The notes below the pieces were generated by a model. It was not told where the DNA came from. It saw nothing but the letters and a program-made list of their open reading frames with translations, and searched no databases. A program made the translations under genes and the position numbers. A DNA stretch of 38,119 nt. It comes from Candidatus Blautia faecipullorum (GTDB lineage: Bacteria > Bacillota > Clostridia > Lachnospirales > Lachnospiraceae). Location: the NCBI GenBank assembly GCA_019115125.1, contig DXEG01000053.1:1-38119 (forward strand), written 5' to 3'. Below, piece after piece: positions 16,032 through 23,851 of the stretch; the stretch's first letter is position 1; each line of letters opens with the position of its first letter.

Positions 16032-16583
16032 ATGTTGGAAGCAGAAATCATTGCCTGCTGTGCGCCGACACTGGCGGGATTAAAGACTGCGAATATGTTT
16101 AGTTATAAACCGCGGCGTATGGAGGAGCTCTCTTTGGGACTCAGACAGGCAAACAGCAAACTGAATGAAAAGGGTGTGTTCGTTGAGGTCTTAAAAGAAG
16201 GAGAGAGGAGGGTTCTGCTCTATGTATACAGAAAAGGGATGCTGGAGACCGATCTGAGGAGAGAGGGCGCGTCCGGGCTTTTAAGAAGCTGCGGTTATGA
16301 AAACGCGGAGCCGGAAGCCTGCATCAGACATTTAAAGACCCGGTTTGCCGGATACGACGGCTTCCCCCATGAGGTGGGCCTGTTTTTGGGCTATCCCCTT
16401 CATGACGTTATGGGATTTATAGAGCAAAAGGGACAGAATTATAAATGTACCGGTATCTGGAAGGTATACGACAATGAAAAGGAAACACAGCTTGTTTTCC
16501 GTAAGCTAAAAAAATGCACGGAGATTTACAGGCGCCTTTTTGAAAACGGCAGGAGTATCGGAAAGCTGACGGTAGCAGCGTAA
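16032..16583 (+). CDS. DUF3793 family protein
   Basis: The 183-aa protein has no membrane span. Its conserved-looking parts are CAPTLAGLKTANMF near the N-terminus, a central FPHEVGLFLGYPLHDVMGFI and GIWKVYDNE toward the C-terminus. These fit DUF3793, whose biochemical role is unknown and which commonly sits beside flavodoxin genes in Clostridia. ATG 16032 follows AAGGAGG. The flavodoxin gene starts 116 bp downstream on the same strand. The two promoters upstream carry the RGTTA-N8-TAAYW operator, so expression under metal limitation is likely. That would fit an iron-sparing or heme/iron acquisition role, by inference. Confidence 0.8.
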   Translation: MLEAEIIACCAPTLAGLKTANMFSYKPRRMEELSLGLRQANSKLNEKGVFVEVLKEGERRVLLYVYRKGMLETDLRREGASGLLRSCGYENAEPEACIRHLKTRFAGYDGFPHEVGLFLGYPLHDVMGFIEQKGQNYKCTGIWKVYDNEKETQLVFRKLKKCTEIYRRLFENGRSIGKLTVAA

Positions 16584-16699
16584 AGATAAGCTTACGAGGC
16601 GTTTCATATATGGATCAGGGGATCAAAGGATGGATCATTCCCTGTGTCCTGCAGGGAATATAAACCATAAATACAGCAGAAAGGAAAAGGTAACAGAAT

Positions 16700-17122
16700 A
16701 TGAGTAAGGCAGCAGTGGTATATTGGAGCTCCACAGGAAACACAGAAATGATGGCAGAGGCGGTAAAGGCAGGCGCGGAGAGCGCCGGCTGCGAGACGGC
16801 TCTGTACACGGCCGCGGAGTTTTCCGCCGACAAGCTGGACGCGTTTGACGCCGTAGCCTTTGGCTGCCCGGCTATGGGAGACGAGGTTCTGGAGGAGGAT
16901 GAATTTGAGCCCATGTTCAATTCCTGCAAAGAAAAGCTTGCCGGAAAGAAAATCGCCCTTTTCGGTTCTTATGGCTGGGGCGACGGCGAATGGATGAGAA
17001 CCTGGGAAGAAACCTGCAGGGAGGCCGGCGCGGTTCTGGCGGCTGATTATGTGATCTGCCAGGAGGAGCCGGACGACGAAGCAACAGAAAACTGCAGGGC
17101 CCTTGGAAAGGCCCTGGCGTAA
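16700..17122 (+). CDS. Flavodoxin
   Basis: This 140-aa short-chain flavodoxin carries one-electron equivalents with FMN in place of ferredoxin. The phosphate-binding loop is SSTGNTE (10-16). The isoalloxazine-binding loops lie at CPAMGDEV and GSYGWGDGEWM. The strongly acidic surface is usual for the family. AAGGAAAAGG precedes ATG 16700. It follows the DUF3793 gene, probably in one transcript from P1/P2, so it would be induced when iron is short. Its stop is 6 bp from the stop of the convergent YczE-like gene, with no terminator between. Confidence 0.92.
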   Translation: MSKAAVVYWSSTGNTEMMAEAVKAGAESAGCETALYTAAEFSADKLDAFDAVAFGCPAMGDEVLEEDEFEPMFNSCKEKLAGKKIALFGSYGWGDGEWMRTWEETCREAGAVLAADYVICQEEPDDEATENCRALGKALA

Positions 17123-17128
17123 ATCGGA

Positions 17129-17779
17129 TTATTTTTTCAGCAGCGGCTCGCTGATATGGGTTTTGAAGAACTGTATCAGCGGGCCGTTAAAAAACGCGTT
17201 GCACAGCGTCCCGATCCCGATGATCAGCCACAGATCGTTTCCGGCCATCAGGCAGAATACAACGCCGATCACTACTACAGTTACATCACTGAGGACGCGG
17301 GCATACTGAAAAGGGATTTTCCCCCGGGTTGCCTTTTCAATGATCAGAGCCACGCTGTCATAGGGCGCGATCCCCATTTCCGCCACCATGTAGAAAGCCA
17401 CTCCAAGTCCGGCAAAAAGACAGCCGACTATCAGAGCCGCGATCCGCAGGGGCAGGCTCATATGAATTTTGAATACATCCTGCACTATCCAGCAGATGAA
17501 GTCCGCTCCATATCCAACGCAGACCATGTTTACGATGGTTCCCGCTCCAATGCATTTCCTGACAGTGAAGAATACCACCACAAGAATCCCGGCGTTCATG
17601 ATGAGCTGCCAGGTGCCGAAGCTCATGCCGAGATATCCGCTGATTCCCAGATTCATACAGGTGAAAGCGTCTACGCCGAAGGCGCTCAGCCGGAAGCAGC
17701 CTACGCAGATACTGATAAACAGGATTCCAGTCAGCATCATGATACATCTTTTTATAAAAAAGCTCTTTGAAGAATTCAT
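17129..17779 (-). CDS. YczE/YitT-like integral membrane protein (DUF6198 type)
   Basis: The 216-aa protein has five to six hydrophobic spans (about 10-30, 44-65, 73-92, 102-135 and 160-190). It carries the family-like segments FGVDAFTCMNLGIS and MGIAPYDSVALII. ATG 17779 is preferred because GGAGAAGGGG lies upstream; an ATG seven codons earlier (17800) has no ribosome site and would bury this one. Members are found in many Firmicutes and their function is not established. It is transcribed alone, convergent to flavodoxin and downstream of the AraC gene on the same strand (gap 127 bp). Confidence 0.8.
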   Translation of the reverse strand: MNSSKSFFIKRCIMMLTGILFISICVGCFRLSAFGVDAFTCMNLGISGYLGMSFGTWQLIMNAGILVVVFFTVRKCIGAGTIVNMVCVGYGADFICWIVQDVFKIHMSLPLRIAALIVGCLFAGLGVAFYMVAEMGIAPYDSVALIIEKATRGKIPFQYARVLSDVTVVVIGVVFCLMAGNDLWLIIGIGTLCNAFFNGPLIQFFKTHISEPLLKK

Positions 17780-17906
17780 CTTTACATTCCCCTTCTCCAT
17801 TTATTTTTACTGAAGCTTATTATAAATGAATCTTCCTGTTCATACAGATTCTCATGTCAGAAAAAACAGGTAAAATGTCTGTAGGATCACCGGGGAAAAG
17901 AGCGGA

Positions 17907-18779
17907 TCATATCTCGTCCAGAATCTCCTTCTTTTGGGAAGCTTCATTGTTCTTTCTTTCTGTTTTTCTGTATGAGGAAGGAGACATGCCCGTTTTTTTC
18001 TTAAATAATCTCCGGAATACCTGCGGATCCGCGTAACCGCAGGAAAGGGCGATTTCTTCAATGGAATACTCGGAAACGGACAAAAGCTCCGCAGCCCGGG
18101 AGACGCGGTAGCTGATAAGATATTCCTGGGGAGAGATCTGCAGATATTTCGTAAACAGAGTATGCAGATAGCCGCGCCCGATACCGATATATCCGGCGAT
18201 ATCTGTGATGCGGATATTGTTGAAGTAGTTGTTTTGTATGTACTCCACAGCTTTTCTCACATAGATATTTTCCTTGTCGTTTACCGGGACCGGAGCCAGA
18301 CGCTGCGCGTCTCTTGCCAGAACCGCAAAAAAAGAGTAGAGAAAACTTTCTCTGAGAAAATCATTTTCTACACTATAGGTATTGTTTTTCAGCGCCTGCA
18401 CAGTCATGGCCTTTAGTTCCTGGAAATCTGAACAGCGGAAGGTGGGACGTTCGCCGCTGATCCCAACGTCGGCCAAGTATTCGTCCGCCCGTTTGCCGTC
18501 AAAGCCGATCCAGACGTAAGACCATGGATCCCCGGCGTCCGCCTGATAGAAGGTCTGGACGTTGGGCTCGATCAGAAAGCCTTCTCCCTTTCCCAGGGAA
18601 AACTGACGGCCGCCTACCTGGTATCTGCCCTTGCCTGAAGTGATCAGATGAAGAATGTAGTTTGGCCTTACGGCAGGGCCGAAGCAGTGAAGAGGGTCGC
18701 ATTTCGAATAACCGAAAAAACAGAGGTAAAAGTCGGAAAATTTCCTGCTTTTTAATTTTAATACATAGGAATCCTCCAA
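17907..18779 (-). CDS. AraC family transcriptional regulator
   Basis: About 290 aa. An N-terminal cupin-type ligand domain contains the segments FGPAVRPNYILHLITSGKG and then GFLIEPN. Two C-terminal helix-turn-helix motifs follow (ITDIAGYIGIGRGYLHTLF, then IEEIALSCGYADPQVFRRLF), ending GMSPSSYRK. Start is taken as TTG 18779, 6 bp after AAAGGAGGGG; an earlier TTG at 18818 has no such site. The N-terminal half resembles sugar-responsive regulators of the MelR/RhaS kind. No sugar operon is adjacent, so the target is unknown. The -35/-10 at 18914-18886 drives it. Confidence 0.87.
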   Translation of the reverse strand: MEDSYVLKLKSRKFSDFYLCFFGYSKCDPLHCFGPAVRPNYILHLITSGKGRYQVGGRQFSLGKGEGFLIEPNVQTFYQADAGDPWSYVWIGFDGKRADEYLADVGISGERPTFRCSDFQELKAMTVQALKNNTYSVENDFLRESFLYSFFAVLARDAQRLAPVPVNDKENIYVRKAVEYIQNNYFNNIRITDIAGYIGIGRGYLHTLFTKYLQISPQEYLISYRVSRAAELLSVSEYSIEEIALSCGYADPQVFRRLFKKKTGMSPSSYRKTERKNNEASQKKEILDEI

Positions 18780-18885
18780 CCTGATCCCCTCCTTTCTGCC
18801 CTTCTTTGAGTGGGCCAAGTATTCAAAAATCCCCCTGCAGGCAGGCTTGCATTGGATTTTTGGCTATTTGTCCCCTGATATCATT

Positions 18886-18914
18886 ATCATATATAATAAC
18901 GTGTTTTCCGTCAA
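18886..18914 (-). promoter_or_regulatory. Promoter of the AraC gene
   Basis: On the minus strand TTGACG (18914-18909), a 17-bp spacer and TATGAT (18891-18886). The -35 starts within the U-tract of the terminator at 18917-18959, so termination of the upstream operon and initiation here are packed together. Confidence 0.65.
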
Positions 18915-18916
18915 GA

Positions 18917-18959
18917 AAAAACAGCATGAAGGGCGGTCTGTGCCCTTCATGCTGTTTTT
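18917..18959 (-). terminator. Strong intrinsic terminator of the sigma/DUF4179 operon
   Basis: An 18-bp perfect stem (18917-18934 with 18942-18959) and a 7-nt loop are followed on the minus strand by a T-run. It lies 42 bp after the DUF4179 stop. A-rich and T-rich arms make it usable in both directions. The right arm contains the 14-mer GCTGTTTTTCATAC (18951-18964) shared with repeats A and B. Confidence 0.85.
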
Positions 18960-18995
18960 CATACTGGCCTGTACGTTTTCTGCAGATGATCTGTC
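18917..18995 (+). repeat. Copy C of an interspersed hairpin repeat
   Basis: A hairpin, then GCTGTTTTTCATAC (18951-18964), TGGCCTGTAC and GTTTTC, is the same order as copies A (10911) and B (15631). In this copy the hairpin is an effective terminator. Confidence 0.5.
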
Positions 18996-19000
18996 CGGTT

Positions 19001-20455
19001 TTACTGTTCGAAATGAACGGTTGTGTGGTATTTCGCGTGCTGATCCAGCAGATCGCTCCATTTTTCGCCTTCCGGCTTCGTTTCGTTGTTATTATAATTA
19101 TCTTCGCCTTTCAGTTCGTCCATATACTGTACATAATCCAGTATATAAATATCCACAGTGGAAATGTCGCGGTCCTGGATGGCGAAATTGTTTGTATTTC
19201 CGTTGGACTCGTTATAAGGAAGCTTGTTTCCGTCCGCGTCCAGAGCGACCAGGAAGCTGTCGCTGTCCGCGCCTTCCTCGTACAGTTCATATACGGTAAG
19301 CTCATAGGGCGTCCTGACAATGGATTTCAGGCCGATTCCGTTTTCATTTGTCTCATTGATCTCAAGAGTTTCCGTCTGGGTGGTGTCTATGGTCACCGGA
19401 ATCTCAAAGCTCCACCCGCCTTCAAAGGTATATGTGGAAAGCTCATAATATTCTTCCGCCGACGCGTTGGGATCGATTTCATCCTGAGGAATGCTTCCCT
19501 CCACCTTGCTGATATCCAGGGTAAGAAGGAAGGAGTCGGGAATCTCAATGGTTTTAATGTAGGACTGCAGAGCGCCTCCCCTTTCACTGACGGTATTCAC
19601 GAATTCTGTCAGAAGAGCATATCCTTCCTCTGTTTCGTCATCCAGGTCGTCCTGGGTCACTCCCATTTCGTCCAGCACCTGCTGAGTCATAAGATCATAC
19701 TGCTCATTGTATTCGGAGAAATCTTTGGCCGCCTCCGCCAGATCGATACGGAGAATACAGGAGTAGGTGTGGTCGTCCAGGAAAGCTCCCTCCAGGTTAT
19801 AATACTGAATATTTCCGTCCGGGCTGTCGCTCTCTTTGAAATCAAAGGCTGTGGAAGCCTCCAGACCCATGATCGGTTTTCCGTCCAGTCCGACCATGGT
19901 CTCCGGGAATGTATCCTCTGTTTTCATAGACATCGTGAGATAGATCGCCTGGTCGTTGGCGTAGATCTCCGAGAAGGAGACTGTCAGATCGCCGGATGTT
20001 TTGGTGTAGGCCATCCCGGAAGCGTCCGCTCCGTCTTCGCCGGAGGCCTCGGAGGAGGACTGTTCAGAGGCTTCCTCTGAATCCGTATTTCCGGATACGC
20101 CGGAGGGCTCCTCCAGAACAGTGGCTTTGTCCGCAAAATCACCAAAAAAGCTTACTTTATCCTGAAGCTGTTCAAAAATACCTCCGATCAGAGGAAGCTC
20201 CCGTGCCATGACAGGATTCGCGACACAGAAAACGAAGGCTGCGGCCAGGCACGCGGCGAGACCGCCCGCGATTTTTCCGCCCGTCTTCATCCAGCGCCAG
20301 GGATCCCTGGGAGCCTGTTTGGGAACCACCGTCCGGTTTTCGATCATGCGGTACGCTTTTGTTACCTTTTCGTGGACCACTGCCGGAATTTCCGCGTCCT
20401 GTCCAAGCTTATCCTGTATATTTTTTTCGTTGTCAAAATTGTATGTAAATCTCAT
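19001..20455 (-). CDS. DUF4179 domain protein, probable membrane-bound anti-sigma factor
   Basis: The 484-aa protein has a cytoplasmic N-terminus of about 60 residues, one membrane helix (about 61-81) and a large extracellular part. Just after the helix comes NPVMARELPLIGGIFEQLQD, the recognisable DUF4179 motif. A Ser/Glu-rich low-complexity linker (about 115-145) and beta-rich domains follow. It is translationally coupled to the ECF sigma gene (4-bp overlap), so the N-terminus probably holds the sigma factor inactive and the outer domains sense an envelope signal. ATG 20455 follows AAAGGAGG. The exact signal is unknown. Confidence 0.85.
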   Translation of the reverse strand: MRFTYNFDNEKNIQDKLGQDAEIPAVVHEKVTKAYRMIENRTVVPKQAPRDPWRWMKTGGKIAGGLAACLAAAFVFCVANPVMARELPLIGGIFEQLQDKVSFFGDFADKATVLEEPSGVSGNTDSEEASEQSSSEASGEDGADASGMAYTKTSGDLTVSFSEIYANDQAIYLTMSMKTEDTFPETMVGLDGKPIMGLEASTAFDFKESDSPDGNIQYYNLEGAFLDDHTYSCILRIDLAEAAKDFSEYNEQYDLMTQQVLDEMGVTQDDLDDETEEGYALLTEFVNTVSERGGALQSYIKTIEIPDSFLLTLDISKVEGSIPQDEIDPNASAEEYYELSTYTFEGGWSFEIPVTIDTTQTETLEINETNENGIGLKSIVRTPYELTVYELYEEGADSDSFLVALDADGNKLPYNESNGNTNNFAIQDRDISTVDIYILDYVQYMDELKGEDNYNNNETKPEGEKWSDLLDQHAKYHTTVHFEQ

Positions 20456-20970
20456 GCGCGTTCCTCCTTTATGTTGTAGTGATATTCCTGGGCAAGCATC
20501 TGGCGGCCTCTTTGAAGCCTTGTCTTTACCGTGCTGACTTTCAGATTCAGGATCTCTCCGATCTCTTTTGTATTAAAGCCTTCCATATAATACAGAAGCA
20601 GGACCGGGCGGTATTTCTCGTCAAGAGGAGCCAGAACCTGATTCCATTCGGCGGTTTCATAATCTTCCTCATAGACGGCGCCCTCGGGAAGTATATCGGA
20701 ATACACCATCCGTTTTTTGCGCTTCCGTATATCGCTGCATTTGTTGATCAGTATTTTTGTAAGCCAGGTTTTAAAGTAGCGGTTGTTTTTCAGGCTGAGA
20801 AGATTTTCGTAACAGGATAAGATCGTGTCCTGAATAGCGTCCGCCGCGTCCTCGTCATTTTTCAGATAAGTCCGCGCTATTTTGTACATGCTCTGCATCT
20901 GTGTATCCATCAGAGAGCAGAAAGCGTCGGGATCACCCCGTTTTGCTTTTCGCAGTAAATGTTCCGTCAT
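20452..20970 (-). CDS. ECF-type RNA polymerase sigma factor
   Basis: 172 aa. Region 2 is at about residues 10-80 (YKIARTYLKNDEDAADAIQD, then YFKTWLTKILINKCSD). Region 4 is at about 110-160 (RPVLLLYYMEGFNTKEIGEI, then STVKTRLQRGRQMLA). There is no region 1.1 or 3, as expected for ECF sigma factors. ATG 20970 follows a GGGGGAA site. The anti-sigma gene overlaps its stop. A candidate ECF promoter, TGAATCC-N16-CGTCTAA, lies at 21073-21044, about 75 bp upstream, consistent with autoregulation. The regulon outside this operon is not visible. Confidence 0.92.
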   Translation of the reverse strand: MTEHLLRKAKRGDPDAFCSLMDTQMQSMYKIARTYLKNDEDAADAIQDTILSCYENLLSLKNNRYFKTWLTKILINKCSDIRKRKKRMVYSDILPEGAVYEEDYETAEWNQVLAPLDEKYRPVLLLYYMEGFNTKEIGEILNLKVSTVKTRLQRGRQMLAQEYHYNIKEERA

Positions 20971-21043
20971 GATGTGTTCCCCCTGTTTAATGACCGGTCA
21001 GGCTTGTGAATGAAAAAGCTTTTGTAATTAGCTGTTACACTTA

Positions 21044-21073
21044 TTAGACGGGCCGGAGACGGAAAAGGATTCA
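21044..21073 (-). promoter_or_regulatory. Candidate ECF sigma promoter before the sigma gene
   Basis: On the minus strand TGAATCC (21073-21067), a 16-bp spacer and CGTCTAA (21050-21044). Spacing and elements resemble the SigW-type pattern TGAAAC-N16-CGTC/A. One base of the -35 core departs from that consensus. Confidence 0.4.
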
Positions 21074-21174
21074 ATTTTGAGAAAAAAATTAAAAATAAAC
21101 CCTCAGGTTCCAAAAACGTATTTGTATGTTCACATTTCCATCATAAATCTCTGCTATGATAAATGTACATACAG

Positions 21175-21232
21175 AGGTTGGGGACAAAAGCCCCGATTTT
21201 TTCTGTACACAGATTTCTTCTGTGTTTATAAT
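21175..21232 (+). promoter_or_regulatory. Terminator-like hairpin and promoter ahead of the second two-component system
   Basis: GGGG-ACAAAAG-CCCC followed by GATTTTTT forms a small terminator inside an outer ACAGA / TCTGT pair. Next a 7-bp hairpin ACACAGA / TCTGTGT overlaps a promoter TGTACA (21204-21209), 17-bp spacer, TATAAT (21227-21232). The first hairpin could end a short transcript from a TATGAT-type -10 about 25 bp further upstream. Confidence 0.45.
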
Positions 21233-21319
21233 AGTAGCAGATAGCGGAATGACGGCCGTATTATCCTTTGTATGGAAATGCTGCCGGGAAGAAAATAATC
21301 AAAGCTGGAGGAGACAGAT

Positions 21320-22009
21320 ATGGACACTCTGAAAATTCTTGTTGTAGATGATGAAAGCCGGATGAGGAAGCTGGTAAAGGACTTTCTCGTAAAGAAAAAT
21401 TTCCAGGTGCTTGAGGCCGGGGACGGAGAGGAGGCCATGGATGTTTTTTATAAAGAAAAAGATATCGCCCTGATCATTCTGGATGTCATGATGCCGAAAA
21501 TGGACGGCTGGGAGGTCTGCCGTGAAATACGCAAGGAATCAAAAATCCCCATCATTATGCTGACGGCCAGGGGCGACGAGAGGGATGAGCTTCTGGGATT
21601 CGACCTGGGAGTGGACGAATACATCTCCAAACCCTTCAGTCCCAAGATCCTTGTGGCGAGAGTGGAGGCCATCCTCAGACGGACGGGACAGGATATGGCG
21701 GAGAATATTCTCTCCGCGGGAGGAATCGTGATCGACAAGGCGGCTCACCAGGCAACAGTGGACGGGCAGCCTATGGAATTAAGCTTTAAGGAATTTGAGC
21801 TTCTGACCTATTTTCTGGAGAATGAGGGCATCGCTCTCTCCAGAGAAAAGATTCTGAATTCCGTATGGAATTACGATTATTTCGGGGACGCCCGCACCAT
21901 TGACACCCATGTGAAAAAGCTGAGGAGCAAGATGGGCGACAAAGGCGAATATATAAAAACCGTCTGGGGCATGGGATATAAATTTGAGGTAGAAGAAGTT
22001 TGGAAGTAA
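21320..22009 (+). CDS. OmpR-family response regulator
   Basis: The 229-aa protein has a receiver domain (1-118) with D10-D11 in LVVDDES, phosphoacceptor D55 in IILDVMMPKMDG and K104 in YISKPFSP. The winged-helix domain (about 130-226) ends VWGMGYKFE. GGAGGAG precedes ATG 21320. The histidine kinase starts 53 bp downstream. Two hairpins lie between them: TTTGGAAGT / ACTTCCAAA across the stop (21999-22018) and GGCGCA / TGCGCC (22031-22047). It belongs to the VanR/YycF-like class by architecture. Its targets are not visible here. Confidence 0.92.
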   Translation: MDTLKILVVDDESRMRKLVKDFLVKKNFQVLEAGDGEEAMDVFYKEKDIALIILDVMMPKMDGWEVCREIRKESKIPIIMLTARGDERDELLGFDLGVDEYISKPFSPKILVARVEAILRRTGQDMAENILSAGGIVIDKAAHQATVDGQPMELSFKEFELLTYFLENEGIALSREKILNSVWNYDYFGDARTIDTHVKKLRSKMGDKGEYIKTVWGMGYKFEVEEVWK

Positions 22010-22047
22010 ACTTCCAAATCTACCATTATTGGCGCAGCCAGTGCGCC
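21999..22047 (+). promoter_or_regulatory. Two hairpins between the regulator and kinase genes
   Basis: A 9-bp perfect inverted repeat, TTTGGAAGT-AA-ACTTCCAAA (21999-22018), spans the regulator stop codon. A 6-bp stem GGCGCA / TGCGCC (22031-22047) ends 3 bp before AAAGGAG. They may lower kinase translation relative to the regulator or process the mRNA. No U-tract is present. Confidence 0.4.
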
Positions 22048-22062
22048 ATGAAAGGAGAAAAA

Positions 22063-23592
22063 ATGAGAGCTTTTGCAGGGAACCGCAGCAAAAAAGCCCG
22101 GAGGTTCCACCCGTTAAGGCGGCAGATCGCCGCGCTGTTCATCGGACTTCTTCTTTTGTCGCTTTTTATGATCACTTTGGTAAACGGGCTGTTCCTGGAA
22201 CAGTATTATATCAGCAAAAAAACTGAAGTTCTGAAAACCGCCGTAAAAAATCTGGAATCACTGAATATCTGGGAAAACTCCGACGGAACCTGGGCGGCTG
22301 AGATCCCGGATAAACTGTATAAGTCCAGCTCGGAGAAAAATCTTTCCTGGACCGTGATGACATGGGACGGCCAGGAGGTCGTTTCTCTGGGAAGCAACGA
22401 CGACATGCTGGAAAACCGTCTGATCGGCTATGCTTACGATCTTGACCAGAATAAAGGAAAGCAGAGGATACTGGAAAGCACTGATACCTATGTGATCCAG
22501 CAGGTCAGCGACCGGTTCGCGGAGATGGATTATGTGGAAAGCTGGGGCACCATCGGGGAGCAGTTCTATTTTCTGATCCGGACGCCGCTGGAAAGTATCC
22601 GCGAGAGCGTATCCATTTCCAACAGCTTCTATTTTTATGTGGGAATCGCGATCATCCTGATCAGCGGTCTGGCGATCTGGATCCTTACCCAGCGTATCAC
22701 GCGGCCCATCAGCGAGCTGACTCTCCTTTCAAAGAAAATGAGCGACCTTGACTTTGACGCGAAGTATGAGAGCCGGGCGGGAAATGAGATCGATCTGCTG
22801 GGGGAGAATTTCAACAGGATGTCTCTTCAGCTTGAAAAAACGATCTCAGAACTGAAGTCCGCCAACAATGAGCTTCAAAAAGATATTGAAAGCAAAATCC
22901 GGATCGACCAGATGCGCCGGGAATTTCTCAATAATGTATCTCATGAGCTGAAAACTCCCATCGCCCTCGTGCAAGGATATGCGGAGGGCTTGAAGGAGAA
23001 TATTTCTGAGGATCCTGAGAGCCGGGAATTTTACTGTGACGTGATCATGGACGAGGCATCCAAGATGAATAAGCTGGTGAAGAATCTTCTGACGCTGAAC
23101 CAGCTTGAGGAAGGCCGCGACGAGGTAGCCATGGAAAGGTTTGATATTGTAAGCCTGATCAGAGGCGTGCTCCAGTCCATGGATATCATGATCCAGCAGA
23201 AGGAGGCAAAGGTAAGCTTTGAGGCGGACGGACCGGTGTATGTATGGGCGGATGAGTTTAAGACAGAGGAGGTCGTCACCAACTATGTGAGCAACGCGCT
23301 GAATCATCTGGAGGGAGAAAAAGAAATTGAGATCTGTATCTGCAGAGAGGAGAACAGGGTAAGGATTTCTGTTTTCAATACAGGAACGCCCATCCCGGAA
23401 TCAGATATTCCCAATCTCTGGAATAAATTTTATAAAGTGGACAAGGCACGGACGCGGGAATACGGAGGAAGCGGAATCGGCCTTTCTATTGTCAAGGCTA
23501 TCATGGAAAGCTTTCATCAGGAATACGGAGTGCAGAATTATGACAACGGCGTGGAATTCTGGTTTACTCTGGATAACGGGAGCGGGCAATAG
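22063..23592 (+). CDS. Sensor histidine kinase with HAMP domain
   Basis: 509 aa from ATG 22063, chosen for AAAGGAG just upstream; an earlier in-frame ATG at 22000 lies within the regulator's last codons and lacks a site. Membrane helices lie at about 20-44 and 188-210, with an extracellular sensor of about 140 residues between. A HAMP segment follows (TQRITRPISELTLL). The phosphoacceptor is H294 in NVSHELKTPIALVQGYAEGL. The ATPase domain shows N-box NYVSNALNH, F-box NLWNKFYKVD and G2-box YGGSGIGLSIV. It partners the regulator just upstream. The stimulus is unknown. Confidence 0.92.
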   Translation: MRAFAGNRSKKARRFHPLRRQIAALFIGLLLLSLFMITLVNGLFLEQYYISKKTEVLKTAVKNLESLNIWENSDGTWAAEIPDKLYKSSSEKNLSWTVMTWDGQEVVSLGSNDDMLENRLIGYAYDLDQNKGKQRILESTDTYVIQQVSDRFAEMDYVESWGTIGEQFYFLIRTPLESIRESVSISNSFYFYVGIAIILISGLAIWILTQRITRPISELTLLSKKMSDLDFDAKYESRAGNEIDLLGENFNRMSLQLEKTISELKSANNELQKDIESKIRIDQMRREFLNNVSHELKTPIALVQGYAEGLKENISEDPESREFYCDVIMDEASKMNKLVKNLLTLNQLEEGRDEVAMERFDIVSLIRGVLQSMDIMIQQKEAKVSFEADGPVYVWADEFKTEEVVTNYVSNALNHLEGEKEIEICICREENRVRISVFNTGTPIPESDIPNLWNKFYKVDKARTREYGGSGIGLSIVKAIMESFHQEYGVQNYDNGVEFWFTLDNGSGQ

Positions 23593-23601
23593 GAAACAAT
23601 G

Positions 23602-23763
23602 TATCCGTTCAGCCTGCGCCATTCGTAAAACCGCACTGCGCGCTTACTGTGGCTAACGCCACTGTTTTACTCATAAACAGGCGCTCAGCTCATACAGATG
23701 TCCGCTCGCAAAAACATGCAGGCATGTTTTATGCTTTCCGTCCACTGTATGGCTGAACGGATA
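23602..23763 (+). repeat. Structured intergenic element closed by a 13-bp inverted repeat
   Basis: TATCCGTTCAGCC (23602-23614) and GGCTGAACGGATA (23751-23763) are perfectly complementary. Between them lie smaller stems: GTGGC / GCCAC, CTGTTT / AAACAG and AAACATGC / GCATGTTT. No reading frame fills it. It could be a structured RNA, the 3' part of the kinase transcript, or a dispersed repeat. Confidence 0.5.
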
Positions 23764-23773
23764 AAGAAAAATC

Positions 23774-23812
23774 GACAGATGTAAAGAAATCCCTTTGCAT
23801 CTGTCATTTTTT
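23774..23812 (+). terminator. Intrinsic terminator after the two-component system
   Basis: GACAGATG (23774-23781) pairs with CATCTGTC (23798-23805), with further AAAG / CTTT pairing inside, followed by ATTTTTT. It ends about 40 bp before hisH. Confidence 0.8.
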
Positions 23813-23851
23813 GGGTTATACTTGTTTACATGAAAAAAGACAGGATGTGTA

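Noticed and set aside
18806..20080. Long plus-strand frame opposite the DUF4179 gene
   Set aside because: It lacks a ribosome site, family features and sensible codon use. The minus-strand gene has the DUF4179 motif, an operon partner and a good start.
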